From: Yinghuangia sp035454725
Lineage (GTDB): Bacteria > Actinomycetota > Actinomycetes > Streptomycetales > Streptomycetaceae
Reading direction: 5' to 3'
DNA: 64,000 nucleotides
NCBI RefSeq assembly: GCF_051388935.1
Contig: NZ_JBPKBI010000016.1
Location: forward strand, 1-64,000
In this document: positions 61,934 to 64,000 of the stretch, one piece after another
Numbering within the stretch: the first letter of the stretch is position 1
How the letters are laid out: the number at the start of each line of letters is the position of its first letter
The notes under the pieces: model-generated
What the model was told of the DNA's origin: nothing
Database searches by the model: none
Seen by the model: the letters and a program-made list of their open reading frames with translations, nothing else
Program-made: the position numbers and the translations under genes

Positions 61934-63970
61934 TCAGGTGCGCGGAGCCTCCCCTGCCGCGACTTCGACGGCGTCGGGGGTCCGGCGGGGCATCCCCTCG
62001 GCGGCGCGGGTCCAGGCGCTCTCGCGTAGCAGGCGCAGGCCGTTGAGGCCGACGATGACGGTGGAACCCTCGTGGCCGAGGACGCCGATCGGGAGCGGGA
62101 GGTGGCCCGCCAGGTCCCAGACGACCAGGACGGTGATGAACACCGAGGCGATCACGAGGTTCTGGACCACCAGCCGCCGTGCCGCGCGCGAGAGGGCGAT
62201 CACCCTGGGGACGGTGGCGAGTTCGTCGCGGACCACGATGACGTCGGCGGTCTCCAGGGCGAGGTCGGAGCCCGCTCGTCCCATGGCGACGCCGGTGTGC
62301 GCGGCGGCCAGGGCGGGGGCGTCGTTGACCCCGTCGCCGACCACGAGCACCCTGCGTCCGGCGGCTTCCTGCTCGCGGACGGCGGCCACCTTGTTCTCGG
62401 GCAGCAGCCCGGCGCGGACATCGGTGATGCCCACGTCGGCGGCGAGGCGCGCGGCGGCGCGGGGATTGTCTCCGGTGAGCAACATCGGTGCACTGCCGGT
62501 CAGTTCGGCGAGCGCGGCCACGGTGACCGCGGCGTCCGGGCGCAGTTGGTCGGCGACACCGAGCACACCGGCCGGGACGCCGTCCCGCAGGACCACGACG
62601 GCGGTGCGGCCGCTCGCCTCCAACTCGGACGCGACAGCTGCTGCCAGGTCACCGGACGGGTCTTCGGTCGCGGGGAGCAGCCGGGCCGGGGCGCCGACGG
62701 CGACGGTGTGGCCGTCCACCACGGCGGTCACGCCGACACCGGGCACGGACGCGAAGTCCTTCGCGTCACCGATATGCAGGCCGCGTCCACGGGCCGCGTC
62801 CACGACGGCGCGCGCGAGGGGGTGTTCGCTCGGGCGCTCGGCGGCGGCGGCCGAGGCCAGCAGCGCGTCTTCAGTGAGACCCGACCCGGTGAGCGGCCGG
62901 ATGTCCGTGACGCGCGGCGTGCCCTCGGTCAGGGTGCCGGTCTTGTCCAGCGCCACCGTGTCGATGCCGCCCAGGCGCTCCATCACGACGGCGGATTTGA
63001 CCAGGACGCCGTGCCGTCCGGCGTTCGCGATCGCCGACAGCAGCGGCGGCATCGTCGCGAGGACGACCGCGCACGGCGACGCCACGATCATGAACGTCAT
63101 CGCGCGCAGCAGCGCGTCGGACAGGGCCGAGCCGAAGGCCAGCGGCACGGCGAACACCGCCAGGGTGGCGGCGACGATGCCGACCGAGTAACGCTGTTCG
63201 ACCTTCTCGATGAACAGTTGCGTCGGCGCGTTGGTCTCGCTTGCCTCCTCGACCATCGCCACGATCCGCGCGATCACCGAGTCCGACGCGTCGCGCTCGA
63301 CGGTGACGCGCAGCGCGCCGGTGCCGTTCAGGGTGCCCGCGAACACCTCGTCGCCGCGCTGCTTGGCGACCGGCAGCGGCTCGCCGGTGATCGTCGCCTG
63401 GTCGACCTCGCCGGCTCCGTCCCGCACGCGGCCGTCCGCGCCGATGCGTTCGCCGGGGCGGACCAGGATGACGTCACCGACCGCCAAGTCCTCGGTGGCG
63501 ACGGTCTCTTCGGTGCCGTCCGGGCGCAGCCGGGTGGCGGTGGCCGGAGCGAGGTCGAGCAGACCGCGCACCGAATCCGCGGTGCGGGCCGTGGCCAGCG
63601 CCTCGACCGCGCCCGACGTGGCGAAGATGACGATCAACAGTGCGCCGTCCATCACCTGCCCGATCGCGGCGGCGCCGAGTGCCGCGACGATCATGAGGAG
63701 GTCGACGTCGAGGGTCTTCTCGCGCAGTGCCCGCAGGCCGGTCCGGGCGGGCTCCCAGCCACCGGTGAGGTATGCGGCCGCGTAAGGCCCCGCCCATGCC
63801 CACGGCGGCGCGCCGGCCAGGTGCAGGGCCAGGCCGAGGAGAAAAGCGGTGGTGGACGCGGCGGCCCAGCGGGTCTCCGACAGCGCGAACACCGGCGTGC
63901 GCCGCCGGGGTGCGGCGGCAGGGCGGATGAGGGGAGCAGGCGGTGCGGACTCGGCCAGGGTGTGGGGCAT
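61934..63970 (-). CDS. P1B-4-type heavy-metal-transporting ATPase
   Basis: A 678-residue P-type ATPase. It has the actuator motif TGEPLPV, phosphorylation site DKTGTLTEG near residue 343, SEHPLA as the P1B His-Pro motif, and GDGVNDAPALA. The metal-site motif in the sixth membrane segment is SPC (IVASPCAVVLA, near 297), and LGHEGSTVIVGLNGLR near 631 carries HEGST. SPC with HEGST marks the P1B-4 group (CtpD, CoaT-like), exporters of Co2+, Fe2+ or Ni2+. There is no Cys-rich N-terminal metal-binding domain. ATG 63970 is 31 bases from the window end, so its regulator, if any, is outside. Confidence 0.9.
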   Translation of the reverse strand: MPHTLAESAPPAPLIRPAAAPRRRTPVFALSETRWAAASTTAFLLGLALHLAGAPPWAWAGPYAAAYLTGGWEPARTGLRALREKTLDVDLLMIVAALGAAAIGQVMDGALLIVIFATSGAVEALATARTADSVRGLLDLAPATATRLRPDGTEETVATEDLAVGDVILVRPGERIGADGRVRDGAGEVDQATITGEPLPVAKQRGDEVFAGTLNGTGALRVTVERDASDSVIARIVAMVEEASETNAPTQLFIEKVEQRYSVGIVAATLAVFAVPLAFGSALSDALLRAMTFMIVASPCAVVLATMPPLLSAIANAGRHGVLVKSAVVMERLGGIDTVALDKTGTLTEGTPRVTDIRPLTGSGLTEDALLASAAAAERPSEHPLARAVVDAARGRGLHIGDAKDFASVPGVGVTAVVDGHTVAVGAPARLLPATEDPSGDLAAAVASELEASGRTAVVVLRDGVPAGVLGVADQLRPDAAVTVAALAELTGSAPMLLTGDNPRAAARLAADVGITDVRAGLLPENKVAAVREQEAAGRRVLVVGDGVNDAPALAAAHTGVAMGRAGSDLALETADVIVVRDELATVPRVIALSRAARRLVVQNLVIASVFITVLVVWDLAGHLPLPIGVLGHEGSTVIVGLNGLRLLRESAWTRAAEGMPRRTPDAVEVAAGEAPRT

Positions 63971-64000
63971 GGCGGCGGTGTTCCTTCGCGTGGCAGGGCG

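Overview
The window is very GC-rich, with strong GC bias in codon third positions, GGAGG-type ribosome sites alternating with leaderless GTG/ATG starts, and families typical of filamentous actinomycetes: an F420-type luciferase-like oxidoreductase, SAV_2336/FxsT, a DUF574-type methyltransferase, an LPFR small protein and a SpoIIE-type phosphatase. A Streptomyces-like or related member of the Streptomycetales is the most likely source. Three N runs (15088-15251, 40137-40237, 46973-47072) show a scaffolded draft. No rRNA or tRNA gene was seen.

Layout. 1-183 is the 5' end of an IS110-type transposase. 429-6248 is a redox region: an aldo/keto reductase-SDR pair divergent from a leaderless TetR gene, a second TetR, and a ferredoxin-P450 pair. 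6576-12952 is the remains of an indolocarbazole/bisindole locus: a shattered tryptophan halogenase, an intact RebO/StaO/VioA-like tryptophan oxidase coupled to an intact RebD/StaD/VioB-like chromopyrrolate synthase, a two-repeat CRISPR-like unit whose 35-bp spacer reads as the Obg GTPase P-loop, and a frameshifted LAL-regulator fragment. 13109-16106 holds a methyltransferase and small hypothetical genes.

16720-32171 is the most unusual part. On the + strand lies an overlapping operon of a trypsin-like protease with a C-terminal adaptor domain, a VMAP-like adaptor, a MoxR AAA ATPase and a 1536-residue vWA/NB-ARC/TPR protein of the FxsT type, a conflict-system architecture. A perfect hairpin separates it from a convergent - strand run: an RNA ligase-polynucleotide kinase, a DUF504/EEP phosphatase/2H phosphoesterase/nucleotidyltransferase RNA-repair fusion, a 69-residue FxsA-like precursor peptide ending in Cys rather than FxSxx, and an HExxH-type peptide-modifying enzyme. 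No FxsB-type radical SAM gene is present.

32448-38133 looks like a small regulon: an SDR, an LLM oxidoreductase, a dienelactone hydrolase and an ABC substrate-binding lipoprotein, with related GAGAAT/ATTCTC half-site clusters in front of three of them. 38567-63970 is mainly ordinary chromosome: a GH16 glycosidase, secreted and cell-wall proteins, hemerythrin, DUF2252, SpoIIE phosphatase, VOC, nitroreductase, methyltransferases, an orphan ketosynthase, glucose-6-phosphate isomerase, YihY, YceI, an AlkZ-like winged-helix protein, two hydrolases and a P1B-4 type metal ATPase.
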